A stretch of DNA of 64,000 nt from CAVZZV01 sp963779845 (GTDB lineage Bacteria > Bacteroidota > Bacteroidia > Bacteroidales > GCA-2748055). The notes under the pieces were generated by a model that did no database searches, was not told the origin of the DNA, and saw nothing but the letters and a program-made list of their open reading frames with translations. The stretch's first letter is position 1; every line of letters starts with the position of its first letter. The stretch lies in the NCBI GenBank assembly GCA_963779845.1, contig CAVZZV010000006.1, positions 310,001-374,000 of the forward strand. Direction: 5' to 3'. This document shows, piece after piece, positions 17,596 through 27,028 of the stretch. Position numbers and translations under genes: made by a program.

Positions 17596-18456
17596 ATGAG
17601 ACAGTTAAAAATTACAAAATCAATTACCAACCGGGAGAGCGCTTCACTCGATAAATACCTTCAGGAAATTGGTAAAGAGGAACTGATTACGGTGGAAGAG
17701 GAGGTCGATCTTGCCCAACGGATCAAGAAAGGTGACCGGAATGCATTAGAAAAACTCACCCGTGCCAATCTTCGTTTTGTTGTCTCGGTTGCGAAACAGT
17801 ACCAGAATCAGGGTTTAAGCCTGCCTGATCTTATTAACGAGGGGAATCTCGGGCTTATCAAGGCGGCAGAAAAATTCGATGAAACACGAGGGTTCAAGTT
17901 TATTTCTTATGCAGTTTGGTGGATACGCCAAAGTATACTCCAGGCACTGGCCGAGCAATCCAGGATAGTCAGGTTGCCCCTGAACCAGGTTGGTTCACTT
18001 AATAAAATAAACAAGGCCTTTTCCAAGTTTGAGCAGGAGTTTGAGAGAACGCCCACACCCGAAGAACTTGCAGATGCTCTTGATCTTCCCAAAGAAAAGG
18101 TAACCGATACCCTGAAAGTCTCGGGTCGGCATGTATCTGTTGATGCACCTTTTGTAGAAGGAGAAGACAATAGCCTTCTGGATGTTTTGATCAATAACGA
18201 TTCACCCAACGCAGACCGAGCCCTTATCAAGGAATCACTTTCCAAAGAAATCGATCGGGCTCTGGCTACATTGACCGAAAGGGAAAGGGATATCATCCGT
18301 TTTTTCTTTGGAATAGGTTGTCAGGAGATGACACTGGAAGAAATCGGTGAAAAATTCGGTCTCACACGTGAACGAGTGAGGCAGATAAAGGAAAAAGCGA
18401 TCCGCAGACTTCGTCACACCTCCAGAAGCAAGCTTCTTAAAACCTATCTTGGATAA
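17596..18456 (+). CDS. rpoD: Primary RNA polymerase sigma factor (SigA/RpoD type)
   Basis: At 286 residues this is the short primary sigma factor of Bacteroidota, without the long region 1.1 or non-conserved insert of proteobacterial RpoD. Region 1.2 is at DKYLQEIG, region 2 spans NLRFVVSVAKQY to SYAVWWIRQSILQAL, region 3 covers RTPTPEELADAL, and region 4 ends with LEEIGEKFGLTRERVRQIKEKAIRRLR, the -35-reading helix-turn-helix. It directs core polymerase to housekeeping promoters. It has its own promoter and is bounded by the htrA terminator. Confidence 0.97.
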   Translation: MRQLKITKSITNRESASLDKYLQEIGKEELITVEEEVDLAQRIKKGDRNALEKLTRANLRFVVSVAKQYQNQGLSLPDLINEGNLGLIKAAEKFDETRGFKFISYAVWWIRQSILQALAEQSRIVRLPLNQVGSLNKINKAFSKFEQEFERTPTPEELADALDLPKEKVTDTLKVSGRHVSVDAPFVEGEDNSLLDVLINNDSPNADRALIKESLSKEIDRALATLTERERDIIRFFFGIGCQEMTLEEIGEKFGLTRERVRQIKEKAIRRLRHTSRSKLLKTYLG

Positions 18457-18554
18457 TATTTTTAAAGTTGGATTTCTAAATTAAGGTTGTTTCCTTTTCA
18501 ATGGTCCTGATTGATTTCAAACCTCAATACACTTAAGACCGGGGGTAAAAGCAA

Positions 18555-20192
18555 ATGCAAAAATTCACCATCCCATCCCTTATATCCGATTCCCTTAGTG
18601 CTTTTGGGGATAAGTTAGCACTCACCTTTATTGATGAGTCCGGGATTACTTATTCTTCACTGGGAAGAGAAATTGAAAGACTATCGAAAAGATTACTTGG
18701 CCTGGGCATTTCTCCCGGTGATAAAGTGGCGATAATCGGGGAAAACAGCCCCAATTGGGGCGTCGCTTATCTCTCTGTAGTTAACATGAGCGCAGTTATT
18801 GTACCGGTTTTACATGATTTTTCTGCTGAGGAGGTTCTTTCAATCATAAAACACTCAGAAAGCAAACTCGTTTTTGTCTCCGAAAAACAACATCAAAGGC
18901 TTGGGAATACTCTTCCAGATTCAGGTCTGCCTGTTATCATCCTGGATAATCAAAAACTTATCGGAGTCCCTGAAGATAAACTCCCAGAACCAAAAAATAC
19001 AGAGGACACTCCCTCCCTTGTAAATCCGGAAGAAGAGGATACCGCTGCAATTATCTATACCTCGGGAACCACTGGATCTTCGAAAGGGGTCATGCTGAGT
19101 CATAAAAATATTTCCTGGACTGTCGACAAGTGCCTGACCCTGCAGGATATACAATCCAGCGACAGGTTTCTATCGATATTGCCCTTGTCCCACACTTACG
19201 AGAACACCATTGGATTTTTACTTGCGCTATATAAAGGGGCTACTATTTATTATTTACGGAAACAACCTACTCCTTCCATTTTGCTCGAAGCACTGAAAAA
19301 AGTGAGACCGACACTCATTTTAACAGTGCCTTTGATTATTGAGAAAATCTACAGAAAGCAGGTTCTGCCTAAATTTAATAAATCGGTATTGACCAGGAAT
19401 CTTTTTAAATTCCCTCCAACACGAGTTTTTCTGAACAGGTTAGCCGGCAGAAAGTTATTGAAAGTTTTTGGAGGCTCCTTAAGATTTTTTGGAATTGGAG
19501 GGGCAAAACTTGACCCCTTAATTGAGTCTTACCTGTTGGAAGCGCGCTTTCCCTATGCCATAGGGTATGGCCTCACCGAGACAAGTCCACTTCTTGCAGG
19601 ATCCATGGCCGGAAAGACCAAATGGCAATCAACCGGCAAAGCCCTTGAGGGAGTTAGCCTGCGCATCTTCAATCCGGATTCTGTAACAGGTGAGGGTGAA
19701 ATTCAGGCCAAAGGCCCGAATGTAATGAAGGGATACTTTAAAAATCCGGACGCCACCTCACTTGTCTTTACTGAAGATGGCTGGTTTAAGACCGGCGACT
19801 TAGGTTTCATTGATCAGAATGGGATACTCTCCATCCGCGGAAGAATTAAGAATGTTATCCTCGGCACTAATGGCGAAAACATCTATCCTGAGGAAATTGA
19901 ATCCATACTTAACAGCATTGAAGTGGTGGAAGAATCTCTTGTTATTCAAAAACAAGGCAAACTGGTAGCGATGGTAAATATTAATATCAAAGAGCTGGAA
20001 GACAAGATCATAAAACTTAATGAACGTGTGGTGAAAGTCAAACAGGAAAGTATCGAAGAACTTTTACAGGAGATACAGGAATTCGTTAACATGAAAGTAA
20101 ACCGTTTTTCCCGGCTTCAAATGGTCCTCATCCACAGTGATCCTTTTGAGAAAACACCTACCAACAAGATAAAGAGGTATTTATACTTATGA
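18555..20192 (+). CDS. AMP-forming long-chain fatty acid-CoA ligase
   Basis: The 545-residue protein belongs to the ANL superfamily. The P-loop YTSGTTGSSKGVMLSH is near residue 170, GYGLTETSPLL is the A5 motif, WFKTGDLG contains the ATP-ribose Asp, and GRIKNVILGTNGENIYPEEIE is the hinge. It resembles bacterial long-chain acyl-CoA synthetases in the FadD/FAA1 group. It activates fatty acids to acyl-CoA at the cytoplasmic face of the membrane. It is monocistronic, convergent with uvrB. Chain-length preference cannot be read here. Confidence 0.9.
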   Translation: MQKFTIPSLISDSLSAFGDKLALTFIDESGITYSSLGREIERLSKRLLGLGISPGDKVAIIGENSPNWGVAYLSVVNMSAVIVPVLHDFSAEEVLSIIKHSESKLVFVSEKQHQRLGNTLPDSGLPVIILDNQKLIGVPEDKLPEPKNTEDTPSLVNPEEEDTAAIIYTSGTTGSSKGVMLSHKNISWTVDKCLTLQDIQSSDRFLSILPLSHTYENTIGFLLALYKGATIYYLRKQPTPSILLEALKKVRPTLILTVPLIIEKIYRKQVLPKFNKSVLTRNLFKFPPTRVFLNRLAGRKLLKVFGGSLRFFGIGGAKLDPLIESYLLEARFPYAIGYGLTETSPLLAGSMAGKTKWQSTGKALEGVSLRIFNPDSVTGEGEIQAKGPNVMKGYFKNPDATSLVFTEDGWFKTGDLGFIDQNGILSIRGRIKNVILGTNGENIYPEEIESILNSIEVVEESLVIQKQGKLVAMVNINIKELEDKIIKLNERVVKVKQESIEELLQEIQEFVNMKVNRFSRLQMVLIHSDPFEKTPTNKIKRYLYL

Positions 20193-20269
20193 TAAAGGCT
20201 TGGTTTAGCCGGAAATCTGAATATCCAGAATGCAAACCGGCTCTGGCACCCTTTGTTTCCAGCTATAAA

Positions 20270-22285
20270 TCATTGAAGGAGCCCCGCCCTCCTTTTCTCC
20301 AGCCCAAACATTTCATCACGTAACCGTGCTGCTTCAATAAAATCTAGCTGCCTTGCGGCTTTTTCCATGGATTTTCGTGTCTTTTCTATTGCTTTGTCCA
20401 GGGCATGCTGGTCCATGTATTTCACGACGGGGTCTGCTGCTAAATTAACTCCTTCCGGTTCGATATAATAGGAAGGGGTTCCGGACTTTCTCATATCGCC
20501 CATAATTGAGCGCATAGCCTTGATGATCTGTGTCGGGGTTATATTATTGTCTTCATTGTATTTCAATTGCTTTATACGCCTCCTTTCGGTTTCATCAATG
20601 GTTCGTTTCATGGACCCGGTAATTTTGTCAGCATACATAATCACCCTGCCATTCAGGTTTCTTGCAGCCCTTCCCGCCGTTTGTGTCAGGGATCTTTCTG
20701 ATCGTAAGAAGCCTTCTTTATCAGCATCCAGTATGGCAACCAGGGAAACTTCAGGAAGGTCCAGGCCCTCCCTCAGCAAATTCACTCCTACAAGGACATC
20801 AAAAGTGCCAAGTCGCAATCCATCCATAATTTCCACCCTTTCCAAAGTGTCAATATCCGAATGGATGTATCGGGTTTTGATGTTCATCCTGATCAGATAG
20901 GCACTTAATTCTTCAGCCATGCGTTTGGTCAGGGTGGTTACCAGCACTCTCTCTTTGATTCTTACCCGCGTTTGAATTTCATTGATCAGATGATCTATCT
21001 GGTTCAGGCTGGGGCAAACTTCTATTTGAGGATCAAGCAATCCGGTAGGACGAATTACCTGCTCCACAATCACTCCCCCACTGTTCATCAATTCATACTC
21101 GGCCGGTGTTGCCGAAACGTAAATTGTCTGTGGGGTGAGTTGCTCGAATTCTTCAAATTTGAGGGGACGGTTATCAATGGCTGCCGGCAAACGAAATCCA
21201 TACTCCACAAGGTTCTGCTTCCTGGAGTGGTCTCCCCCGAACATTGCTCTTATCTGTGGAATCGTTGCATGACTTTCATCAATGATCATTAAAAAATCCT
21301 GAGGGAAATAATCAAGCAGGCAGAAGGGCCGGGTGCCGGGATTCCGCCCGTCAAAATACCTGGAATAATTTTCAATCCCAGGACAATAGCCTAATTCCCT
21401 GATCATTTCAAGGTCATAACTGACCCTTTCGAAAATTCTTTTGGCTTCCATCGGTTTACCAATCTCCCTGAAATAATCCGCCTGCTTCATCATATCATCC
21501 TGAATTTCCTCAATTGCCTGTTTCATCCTTCCTTTTGCCGTGATAAAAATATTAGCGGGGAAAATAGTCACCTCATCATTACGTTCGATAGTCCTGCCAG
21601 ACACTGGCTCAATGGATATCAATTCTTCTATTTCATCCCCAAAAAAGACTACCCGGTAGGCAAAATCAGAGTAAGCCAGGAAAACATCAACGGAATCTCC
21701 CCGAACCCTGAAATTCCCGGCTTTAAATTCGATTTCATTGCGGGAATACATACTGTCGACCAGGGCTCTGAGAAAAACATTTCTACTAAGCATTTGACCC
21801 TTTTTCAGTTCAATGGTATTGCCATGAAAGTCCTCGGGATTCCCAATCCCATATAAACAAGAGACAGAAGAAACGACAATAATATCCTTTCGACCGGACA
21901 ACAAGGATGAAGTGGCACTGAGCCTGAGTTTTTCGATTTCTTCATTAATGGATAAATCCTTTTCGATGTAGGTATCGGTTACGGGAAGATAGGCTTCAGG
22001 TTGGTAATAGTCATAGTATGACACAAAATACTCCACCCTGTTTTCAGGAAAAAACTGTTTGAATTCACCATATAATTGGGCAGCAAGGGTTTTGTTGTGA
22101 CTCAAAACGAGGGCAGGCCGGTTCACCTCTGCCAGGACATTGGCAATAGTGAAAGTCTTTCCGGAACCGGTCACGCCCAGTAATGTCTGAAACTTATCCC
22201 CTGAATTAAGTCCCTCTGTCAATTGTAGGATAGCTTCAGGCTGGTCCCCGGTAGGTTTATATTCTGATGTCAGTTTGAAATTCAT
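20270..22285 (-). CDS. uvrB: Excinuclease ABC subunit B
   Basis: The 671-residue protein has the full UvrB architecture: Walker A GVTGSGKTFT, the beta-hairpin region YYDYYQPEAY, DESH in MIIDESHATIPQ, motif VI QTAGRAARNLNGRVI, and a C-terminal UVR domain that contacts UvrC. It verifies damage and loads UvrC in nucleotide excision repair. Its start codon overlaps the stop of the upstream nuclease-family gene by 4 bp (ATGA), so the two are translationally coupled. Length is normal and no key motif is missing. Confidence 0.97.
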   Translation of the reverse strand: MNFKLTSEYKPTGDQPEAILQLTEGLNSGDKFQTLLGVTGSGKTFTIANVLAEVNRPALVLSHNKTLAAQLYGEFKQFFPENRVEYFVSYYDYYQPEAYLPVTDTYIEKDLSINEEIEKLRLSATSSLLSGRKDIIVVSSVSCLYGIGNPEDFHGNTIELKKGQMLSRNVFLRALVDSMYSRNEIEFKAGNFRVRGDSVDVFLAYSDFAYRVVFFGDEIEELISIEPVSGRTIERNDEVTIFPANIFITAKGRMKQAIEEIQDDMMKQADYFREIGKPMEAKRIFERVSYDLEMIRELGYCPGIENYSRYFDGRNPGTRPFCLLDYFPQDFLMIIDESHATIPQIRAMFGGDHSRKQNLVEYGFRLPAAIDNRPLKFEEFEQLTPQTIYVSATPAEYELMNSGGVIVEQVIRPTGLLDPQIEVCPSLNQIDHLINEIQTRVRIKERVLVTTLTKRMAEELSAYLIRMNIKTRYIHSDIDTLERVEIMDGLRLGTFDVLVGVNLLREGLDLPEVSLVAILDADKEGFLRSERSLTQTAGRAARNLNGRVIMYADKITGSMKRTIDETERRRIKQLKYNEDNNITPTQIIKAMRSIMGDMRKSGTPSYYIEPEGVNLAADPVVKYMDQHALDKAIEKTRKSMEKAARQLDFIEAARLRDEMFGLEKRRAGLLQ

Positions 22286-23328
22286 TCTTCCGGTATGGTT
22301 TTGCCCTTGTCAGATGTAAGAACAACATATACAGGAAAATGATCACTAATTCCTCCAAAGTACTCAGAGCCTCCATATGTTCTGTCCGGAACAGCTATCC
22401 CCTCCTTATTTCTGAAAGTCATGAAATCAGCTACTAAAATTTGCCCTCCATCAAAGGAGGTACTATAGTTATTTTTTTGGTCAATGAGATTATAGGAAAT
22501 AATGATCTGATCCAGCATGTTCCATGTTCCCCGATAATTATAGGATCCTGCGTCATAAAGGTTATGCTTGTCATAAAAAAGATTATATAAGTCGCCAACT
22601 TCCAGGTTTTTCCGTTTATCTGAAGCCTGTAATATTCCACTAATGCTCCGGTTGGTGGGCTCATCATTGAAATCGCCCATGATGATAAATCTGGGATCCG
22701 ATTTTCGGGCAAGGATCAGGTCAATCTTCCTCCGCAGGGTTACTGCTGCCATTAGCCGCTTAGGCTCAGACTCCTTCATCCCGCCGTATCGGGAACTCCA
22801 ATGGTTTACAAAAATATTCAACTCCTTCCCATCCGGAGCTTCTCCAACCACCCATAGGATATCACGGGTTTTATCAAGGGAATCAAAAGGAAGAACTATA
22901 TGAACCATTTCATGGTCAATAAACCTAAAACGATCTTTGCGGTATAGGAGTGCCACATCAATCCCTCTTTCATCAGGGCTGTCCTGATGCACGATACCAT
23001 AGTTTGCTGCCAGGAGGGCCGGGGAATTGATAAGATCAACAAGTACGCCCCGATTCTCAATCTCGGAGAGTCCGATAATTTCAGGATAAGTATCGCCGAC
23101 CGAACTGATGACTCTTGCGATATCTTCAATTTTTTTGTAGTAACGATCTGAATCCCAATGCTTTTCCGACATAGGAAGAAATTCCTGATCATCCACATCG
23201 GCCTGATCTATCGTATCAAATAAATTTTCGACATTATAGAACATGATCGTAAAGTTCTTTTCAGGACCACTGGCAAAGAGTCCAAGGCTCAAAACCAGCA
23301 ATGCAAACAACAGGGGACTTTTCTTCAT
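22282..23328 (-). CDS. Exported endonuclease/exonuclease/phosphatase-family protein
   Basis: The 348-residue protein begins with a signal peptide (LLFALLVLSLGLFASG) and carries the EEP-fold motifs FYNVENLFD, GLSEIENRGVL (metal-binding Glu), IMGDFNDEPTNRS (catalytic Asp and Asn) and SDHFPVYVVL (catalytic His). The family includes secreted nucleases and lipid or inositol phosphatases, so the substrate is open. It is the first gene of a two-gene unit with uvrB, which overlaps it by 4 bp. A periplasmic protein coupled to a cytoplasmic repair enzyme is probably a shared transcript rather than a shared function. Confidence 0.88.
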   Translation of the reverse strand: MKKSPLLFALLVLSLGLFASGPEKNFTIMFYNVENLFDTIDQADVDDQEFLPMSEKHWDSDRYYKKIEDIARVISSVGDTYPEIIGLSEIENRGVLVDLINSPALLAANYGIVHQDSPDERGIDVALLYRKDRFRFIDHEMVHIVLPFDSLDKTRDILWVVGEAPDGKELNIFVNHWSSRYGGMKESEPKRLMAAVTLRRKIDLILARKSDPRFIIMGDFNDEPTNRSISGILQASDKRKNLEVGDLYNLFYDKHNLYDAGSYNYRGTWNMLDQIIISYNLIDQKNNYSTSFDGGQILVADFMTFRNKEGIAVPDRTYGGSEYFGGISDHFPVYVVLTSDKGKTIPEE

Positions 23329-23350
23329 GGCACTTTATTTAAATTTTGTA

Positions 23351-23380
23351 CAAAATTAAACCATAAGAATAAGCAAACAA
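23351..23380 (-). promoter_or_regulatory. Promoter of the nuclease-uvrB operon
   Basis: On the minus strand TTG (23380-23378) and TAATTTTG (23358-23351) are separated by 19 bp, matching the Bacteroidota promoter consensus, and the ATG is 22 bp downstream. The -7 overlaps a perfect 16-bp palindrome at 23342-23357 (AATTTTGTACAAAATT), which could be an operator or just a property of AT-rich promoter DNA. Confidence 0.65.
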
Positions 23381-23399
23381 AACCAAATCTTCGGGAACT

Positions 23400-24839
23400 T
23401 TGAAACCCCCCAGGAAAAAAAACGTTAAATTACCTTTACTCCTTACCTATATGGTCAGTATCGATAATCAACTTTTAAAACATATTTCCGGACTGCTAAG
23501 GCAAATAAAGGAGCTCAGGGAAGAGAATGAAAAACTTTCCCGCGAGATTATGCTACTCAAGGAAAGCCCTCACATGGGGAAACCAATCCTTCCTGAGAAA
23601 AAGTTTAAAAACCATCAATTCTCAGGGAATCTCAAATCACAGACCAGCCGTTTCAATATGGCTACCCTGATGTACGCCAATATACATGGGTTTGAAAAGC
23701 TGAACGGAAGCAAAGAATCATCAAAAGTTTTGGATGCCATCGACAGCACCCGCTTCCACTTTGACGGCCTGCTGAAAAAGTACAATATAAATAAAATTAA
23801 AACGATTGGCGATTCCTTTATGGCGGCAGGTGGCATTCCGGTCAAGAACAGCACAAACCCCATTCAGGTGGTTATGTCGGCTTTGCAAATTCATACCTAC
23901 GCAAAGAAAAGACAGTTTCAGGCCCATGGCAGGAATAATTTTCTAAGACTGGGTTTCGGGATTCATACCGGATCAGTGACTGCGGAAATTATCGGAAGAA
24001 GAAAAATAAGTTATGATATTAAGGGAGATACCGTGAACATTGTTTCGAGAATGGAGTCCATGGCCGAAGGGAATATTCTGGTTTCAGCAATGACTTATGA
24101 ACTCATAAAAGAGTTTTTTGAATGTGAATATTTCGGAAAGATGCCTGTAAAGTACCAGGGGGATCTCGAGATTTTCCAAGTTAAAGGGCTTAAACCTGAA
24201 TTTAGGTTGAATGAGATGTCCGATCAGCCCAACGAGGAATTTAATATAAAGCTGAAGTTAATACAACTTAATGATTTAGAAGAGGTTATTTTAGATAGAA
24301 TGGAAAAGGAACTACCCAAGAAACTCTACTATCATAATGTCAAGCATACAGTCGATGTAGTTACCGGGGTTGAATTAATCGGTTGGGCCGAAGGCCTTGG
24401 GAACCGGGAAATCCTGTTGCTTAAAACGGCGGCACTGTTTCATGACTTCGGACATGTACTTTCCTACACGGAACACGAATATCAGAGTACTGTGCTTGCG
24501 AGACAGATGCTTCCCGGTTATTCCTATTCAGATCATGAGATCGAAAGTATATGCGCTATTATTATGGCAACAAAGCTCCCACCACAGCCTAAAAACCTTC
24601 TGGAGAAAATCATTTGCGATGCAGACCTCGATTATTTGGGAAGGAGTGATATGATCCCGGTTTCAAATACTCTTTATAATGAACTATGTGAACAGAACGA
24701 GATAGGAAGTCTCAATGAGTGGAATAAGTTACAATTAAAATTCATATCCGGCCACCAGTATTTCACCAAAACTGCCCGCAGATTACGCGAGGTAAATAAA
24801 CAATTACAAATTGAACGGATTAAATCAGTTGTTTCGTAG
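23400..24839 (+). CDS. Class III nucleotidyl cyclase domain fused to an HD phosphohydrolase domain
   Basis: The protein has a short N-terminal coiled coil (about residues 25-55), a class III adenylate/guanylate cyclase domain (about 85-265) and a C-terminal HD domain (about 300-450). In the cyclase, IGDSF carries the second metal Asp (Asp138) and TVNIVSRMES the catalytic Asn213 and Arg217. The first metal-binding Asp of the usual ADIxGF motif is Asn94 here (YANIHGF). The HD domain has His312, His316, His348-Asp349 and Asp407/409, the pattern of metal phosphodiesterases. There is no membrane segment. Translation may start at 23451 (MVSIDNQ). It might make, bind or degrade a cyclic nucleotide. 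Confidence 0.85.
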   Translation: MKPPRKKNVKLPLLLTYMVSIDNQLLKHISGLLRQIKELREENEKLSREIMLLKESPHMGKPILPEKKFKNHQFSGNLKSQTSRFNMATLMYANIHGFEKLNGSKESSKVLDAIDSTRFHFDGLLKKYNINKIKTIGDSFMAAGGIPVKNSTNPIQVVMSALQIHTYAKKRQFQAHGRNNFLRLGFGIHTGSVTAEIIGRRKISYDIKGDTVNIVSRMESMAEGNILVSAMTYELIKEFFECEYFGKMPVKYQGDLEIFQVKGLKPEFRLNEMSDQPNEEFNIKLKLIQLNDLEEVILDRMEKELPKKLYYHNVKHTVDVVTGVELIGWAEGLGNREILLLKTAALFHDFGHVLSYTEHEYQSTVLARQMLPGYSYSDHEIESICAIIMATKLPPQPKNLLEKIICDADLDYLGRSDMIPVSNTLYNELCEQNEIGSLNEWNKLQLKFISGHQYFTKTARRLREVNKQLQIERIKSVVS

Positions 24840-24933
24840 AGGTAAGCTAATAAGTTCATGGAATTTTGAAGTTACAAAATAATGAAAATCAAACATTTGC
24901 AATGGAACTCTCGCTTTCGAAACTGAATTATCC

Positions 24934-26910
24934 TTAAGAATTTCCGTTTCCAAAATATTCATAGGCCCGAATAATATTTTCAGGGTTCCCAAGTATATAC
25001 AGTACATCCTCCGCTTTAAAAACCATAGTGGGTGCCGGGTGCTCGATTACTTTCTCATCTCTCTTCAATGCAAGTAAGGTCACCCCAAACCTGTTTCGCA
25101 ACCTTATATCGGCCAGTGTTTTGTTCACAGCGGCAGAATCTCCGCCGATTGTCAGTGCTTCGATCTCCAGACTTGGGAGTTCATCCAGCACTTTTTGTTT
25201 TTCTTCTTCCCTGAAAATACCATAATACTCATCCCGTATTCGGGCAAGAAGCCGGTTTATTTCTCCTCTTGGCATTAAACGTTTGGAAAGAATACGATCG
25301 AAGAGGCTGATGGACATTTCGAATTTTTCCGGAAAAACCTGGTCGGCCCCTGCTTTATATATCTGGTCCAGATGCTCTATGGAAGATGCCCGGACCAAAA
25401 TAAAGACATGTTTATTGATACGGCGTACATGGTCAATAATTTCCATAGAAATGATAATATTCCCGATCGAAATTAAAACAATATCTGCCGTATCGACGTG
25501 GGCTTTTCTTAAGATGGATTCATGGACAGCATCCCCGTATATAACGGTTTGGCCCCTTTCCTGCATTTCCTTAACATTTGCCGGATCGAAAACCACTGAA
25601 ATGTAGGGCAGGTTGACATATTGGGCCAAAACAGGCATCTTTAATGCACTCTTGTCCTTTCCAATAATCACCAAATGATTCGATAGGGCAGGAATTTCCA
25701 TCTCGCGCAAGGGAAATAACCCATTCCTGAGAATTTCAGGTATCGGAAATTTAAGAAAGAATTCTGAAATTTTGCCGGCCGATTTTATAAGAAACGGGGA
25801 AGTTGACATTGTGATTATCGCAACGGCCAGGAAAAGCTGATAAAAATATCCTGAAATGATATTGGTATTCACCCCTATTTTTGCCAGAATGAAAGAAAAT
25901 TCACCAACCTGGCTCAGTGCGAGTCCCACCATAACAGTTCCTTTAAAGGTATGACCGAGGATAAAACCCGTCCCACCGGCAATAAAAGTTTTAAGGGTCA
26001 GTACCAAAAGAACCGTAACGATCACAAGCAGGTAATTCTCCTGAACGAAATGCAGATCAAGCAACATCCCTATAGAAACAAAAAAGAAGCTGGTGAAGGT
26101 ATCTTTAAATGGTATCAGGGTCCCGAAAGCATTGTGACTATATTCAGAATCAGAAACCATTAGTCCGGCAAAGAATGCTCCAAAAGCGAGTGACATTCCT
26201 AACTGGGAGGTTAACAGGGCAATCGCCAGACAGATGAGAAAAATACTCATCATAAATAATTCCTGATTTTTGGTCTGGGCAATAATATGAAGAAGCCTGG
26301 GAAAGAGCCATTTGTTTCCAACATAAGCGAACCCCACAATAAAAAGGGTTTTCAGGAACAGGCTGATCATCTCCCGGCCTATATCCATCTCCCCATCCCC
26401 CCCAATAATGTTGGTGAAAAGAATAAGTGGCACAAAAATAAGATCCTGAAATATCAATATTCCTAGTACCGTTCTACCATAATTGGAGCTCAGTTCGGAA
26501 CGGTCCTGAAGCAATTTCAACACCAGTGCGGAACTACTGAGGGCAACGAGGAAAGCCATAAAAATTCCAGCCTTCCATTCCATCCCATAAAAAGAGGTCA
26601 ATCCGAAGAATACGGCTGCAGTAAAACTTACCTGAATAAGACCGCCAAAAAATACAATCCTTCTAATCTTAAATAGATGTTTCATGGAAAACTCAAGACC
26701 AATGGAGAACATGAGTAGTACCACTCCTATTTCTGCCATAAGTTCAAGCTCATGGCCTGATCCGATTAATCCAAGTAAATAGGGACCTGCTATAACCCCG
26801 GTGAGCAGATAACCCACTACTGTGGGGACTTTCAATCGGGTAAATATAAGATTTACAACGGTTGAAAGAGCCAGAATAATGACAATGTATTTCAGGATCG
26901 TGAATTCCAT
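24934..26910 (-). CDS. Kef/CPA2-type monovalent cation:proton antiporter with RCK domains
   Basis: The 658-residue protein has an N-terminal CPA2 membrane domain (about residues 1-390, roughly a dozen hydrophobic segments, with FSIGLEFS and GILIFQDL motifs), a TrkA-N nucleotide-binding domain (about 410-530, starting HLVIIGKDKSALKM) and a TrkA-C ligand domain (about 570-655). Members extrude K+ or Na+ in exchange for protons under RCK control. The canonical Rossmann Gly-x-Gly-x-x-Gly is replaced by GKDKSA, so the nucleotide response may differ. It is a single gene, convergent with the cyclase-HD gene. Confidence 0.92.
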   Translation of the reverse strand: MEFTILKYIVIILALSTVVNLIFTRLKVPTVVGYLLTGVIAGPYLLGLIGSGHELELMAEIGVVLLMFSIGLEFSMKHLFKIRRIVFFGGLIQVSFTAAVFFGLTSFYGMEWKAGIFMAFLVALSSSALVLKLLQDRSELSSNYGRTVLGILIFQDLIFVPLILFTNIIGGDGEMDIGREMISLFLKTLFIVGFAYVGNKWLFPRLLHIIAQTKNQELFMMSIFLICLAIALLTSQLGMSLAFGAFFAGLMVSDSEYSHNAFGTLIPFKDTFTSFFFVSIGMLLDLHFVQENYLLVIVTVLLVLTLKTFIAGGTGFILGHTFKGTVMVGLALSQVGEFSFILAKIGVNTNIISGYFYQLFLAVAIITMSTSPFLIKSAGKISEFFLKFPIPEILRNGLFPLREMEIPALSNHLVIIGKDKSALKMPVLAQYVNLPYISVVFDPANVKEMQERGQTVIYGDAVHESILRKAHVDTADIVLISIGNIIISMEIIDHVRRINKHVFILVRASSIEHLDQIYKAGADQVFPEKFEMSISLFDRILSKRLMPRGEINRLLARIRDEYYGIFREEEKQKVLDELPSLEIEALTIGGDSAAVNKTLADIRLRNRFGVTLLALKRDEKVIEHPAPTMVFKAEDVLYILGNPENIIRAYEYFGNGNS

Positions 26911-27028
26911 TGATCGCAGGGGTTTATTTGGGTAAATTTAGGTAAAATAACTTTCACATAAAGAGGGAGCCCCATGTTCTGGCACAAATAATGACTTAAA
27001 ATTAATCTGACTTATTCTTTTTCAGGAA

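Noticed and set aside
20205..20255. AGCCGG and CCGGCT arms between the acyl-CoA ligase and uvrB
   Set aside because: Six-base arms separated by more than 20 bases with no T tract; chance match.
23342..23357. Perfect 16-bp palindrome AATTTTGTACAAAATT upstream of the nuclease-uvrB operon
   Set aside because: It overlaps an AT-rich promoter whose -7 sequence alone explains much of the symmetry; kept only as a note on the promoter.
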